A stretch of 5,528 bases of DNA from contig JAEWEK010000047.1 of assembly GCA_023389425.1 (NCBI GenBank), positions 1-5,528 of the forward strand, written 5' to 3'. The notes under the pieces were generated by a model. That model was given only the letters and a program-made list of their open reading frames with translations. It had not been told where the DNA came from and ran no database searches. This stretch comes from Pseudomonadota bacterium (GTDB lineage: Bacteria > Pseudomonadota > Gammaproteobacteria > Burkholderiales > Burkholderiaceae_D). The position numbers and the translations under genes were made by a program. Below are positions 4,212 to 5,528 of this stretch, one piece after another. Position 1 is the stretch's first letter. Each line of letters begins with the position of its first letter.

Positions 4212-5528
4212 ATGGAAATTGACCGCATAACGCTTCCGCCCATCAGCGCGCCCGGCGCGGTGAGCACTTTCTATTCGTACGAAAGTGGCACCGCCCGCAG
4301 TGTCGCGCTGTGCAGCATGGCGGTGCTGCTGGCGAGCAGGCAGAACGCGACCGTGCCGGTACTGATGATCGACTGGGACACCGAGGCGCCGGCGCTGCAC
4401 CAGCTGTTCCGGCGGCAGGGCGAGCGCCCCGGCGTGCTCGAATACTTCGGCGCCTGCCGCGAGCAGCTGGACTGCCTGGCGCGCAGCCATCCCGACGCCG
4501 GCGACGAGGAGCGTGCCCGGCTCGTGCTCGAGGCGATCGACTGGGAAGCCTACGTCGAGCGGGTCGACGACAGCCGCCCCCTGTACCTGATGCGCGCCGG
4601 GGTGTTCGACGACAGCTACGGCGAACGCGCCGACCGCATGGACTGGGACGGCCTGTTCGCCGCCTGCCCGGCGCTGTTTCGCGGTTTTGCCGCCCACCTG
4701 GCGCGGCATTTCCAGCACGTGCTGGTGGATGCGCGCGGCGGCCGCTCGGCGGCGGTGTCGGTCTGCACCACCTTGCTGCCCGACCGCCTGGTGGCCCTGT
4801 TCACGCCCAACCAGCGCAGCCTGGAGGGCATGGCCGGCGTCGTCGGCCGCGCCATCGATTACCGCTGCAGCCACGAAGACGAGCAGCGCCCGCTGATGGT
4901 CTATCCGCTGCCCTGCGCCATCGACAGCGGCGACAGCGAGCGCCGCATGCTGTGGCGGCGTGGCGATCCGCACAAGGGCGTGCCGGGCTACCAGCCCGTT
5001 CTCGAAACCCTGCTGCGCGCCTGCTACGGCGTGGCGCAGCTCTCGCTCGACAGCTATCTGGACGAAGTGCAGCTGCAGCTGTCCAGCGCCACCGCCGGCG
5101 GCGAGCACCTCGGCCTGCGTCCGGAAGCCGATGCCGACCGCTTCTCGCTGACCCGCAGCTTCGACACGCTGCTGGCGTGGATGGTGCCCGGGCGCTTCCC
5201 CTGGCAGCCGCGCGCCGAGATCGCGTTGCTGGCGTCCGTGGAGGCGGCGCGCGCCTGCCCCGACGCGGCCAGGGGCGCGGGCGCCCTGGCGCTGGCGCGC
5301 GATCTTGCCGCGCTCGGCGCCCTGTACGGCCAGCAGGGGCGTGCGCGCCAGGCCCAGGACTGTCTCGAGGAGAGCCTTGCCCTGCGCCAGCGCGAGCTCG
5401 GCAACGACACGGCGGAAACCCGCTGCGCGCGCATGGCGCTGGCGGCCTTGCTGCGCGACGGCGGCAAGCTGGACGAGGCCCGCTTCATGATGCAGGTGCT
5501 GGTGGAAGACTGCGTCCGCGCGCTGGGC
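4212..5528 (+). CDS. KGGVGR-variant-like ATPase domain with C-terminal TPRs, degraded P-loop (partial)
   Basis: The frame is open from ATG 4212 to the window end (439 codons), so the C-terminus is missing. The N-terminal ~300 residues resemble the ParA/MinD-like NTPase family whose P-loop normally reads FYSYKGGVGRT. Here the equivalent is FYSYESGTARSVAL (20-33), with both lysine/glycine signatures changed. Other family blocks are well kept: MIDWDTEAPALHQLF (52-66), VLVDARGGRS (170-179) at the switch II strand, and LPDRLVALFTPNQRSLEG (189-206). From about 355 to the edge come helical TPR-like repeats, notably ALARDLAALGALYGQQGRARQAQDCLEESLALRQRELG (read in two parts, 360-379 and 380-397) and the start of another (GKLDEARFMMQVLVEDC, 418-434), of the TPR_12 or kinesin-light-chain style. 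No membrane segment is seen. It probably senses or scaffolds for the TIR protein; whether it binds nucleotide is uncertain. An FxsT-like ATPase/TPR protein is the closest description I can offer. Confidence 0.82.
   Translation, partial: MEIDRITLPPISAPGAVSTFYSYESGTARSVALCSMAVLLASRQNATVPVLMIDWDTEAPALHQLFRRQGERPGVLEYFGACREQLDCLARSHPDAGDEERARLVLEAIDWEAYVERVDDSRPLYLMRAGVFDDSYGERADRMDWDGLFAACPALFRGFAAHLARHFQHVLVDARGGRSAAVSVCTTLLPDRLVALFTPNQRSLEGMAGVVGRAIDYRCSHEDEQRPLMVYPLPCAIDSGDSERRMLWRRGDPHKGVPGYQPVLETLLRACYGVAQLSLDSYLDEVQLQLSSATAGGEHLGLRPEADADRFSLTRSFDTLLAWMVPGRFPWQPRAEIALLASVEAARACPDAARGAGALALARDLAALGALYGQQGRARQAQDCLEESLALRQRELGNDTAETRCARMALAALLRDGGKLDEARFMMQVLVEDCVRALG

Noticed and set aside
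3625..4280. FYSY tetrapeptide near the N-terminus of both the TIR and the ATPase-like protein
   Set aside because: Each belongs to the first strand of its own fold (TIR box 1 versus the strand before the P-loop), so a shared origin or common binding site is unlikely.
4089..5108. 339-codon minus-strand open frame over the ATPase/TPR gene
   Set aside because: The opposite frame has conserved ATPase motifs and a strong ribosome site. This one is low-complexity antisense sequence.

Overview
The window is GC-rich throughout, with strong G/C at third codon positions. It looks like a betaproteobacterial chromosome, most probably Burkholderiales of the Oxalobacteraceae type (Massilia, Janthinobacterium or Duganella relatives). 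That placement rests on overall protein character, the YdcH-family/YoaA pair, and dispersed CCGTCGTyCC hairpins of a kind I associate with such genomes. It is an inference, since no rRNA or other marker gene is present.

Layout from left to right. (1) Bases 1-128 hold the charged, lysine/glutamate-rich C-terminus of an unidentified + strand protein. A hairpin (137-158) separates it from a convergent gene. (2) A PP2C-type protein phosphatase lies on the minus strand (188-985). (3) A divergent intergenic region (986-1169) contains an AT-rich patch and two near-identical 18-bp direct repeats. (4) A probable + strand operon follows, with a small YdcH/DUF465 protein (1170-1367) and, after 20 nt, a full-length YoaA/DinG-type iron-sulfur helicase (1388-3439). 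(5) A 155-nt gap carries an imperfect hairpin and a second inverted repeat overlapping the next gene's ribosome binding site. (6) A tightly coupled gene pair closes the window: a 202-residue TIR-domain protein (3595-4203), then a large ATPase-like/TPR protein (from 4212) that runs off the right edge.

The left and middle parts look like ordinary chromosome: a phosphatase and a DNA-repair helicase with its small partner. The right end is the notable part. It combines a TIR domain with an apparent catalytic glutamate and a protein built like the KGGVGR-variant ParA/MinD-like ATPases with C-terminal TPRs, whose P-loop is strongly degraded (ESGTARS where KGGVGRT is expected). The coupling of the two genes suggests one system, with TIR as possible NAD-cleaving or signalling effector and the ATPase-like/TPR protein as sensor or scaffold. 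A conflict or defence role is possible. A relation to the TIR-like FxsC / TPR-containing FxsT pair of actinobacterial FxSxx-COOH loci is also possible. Neither is shown by this sequence alone, and the second gene is incomplete here.
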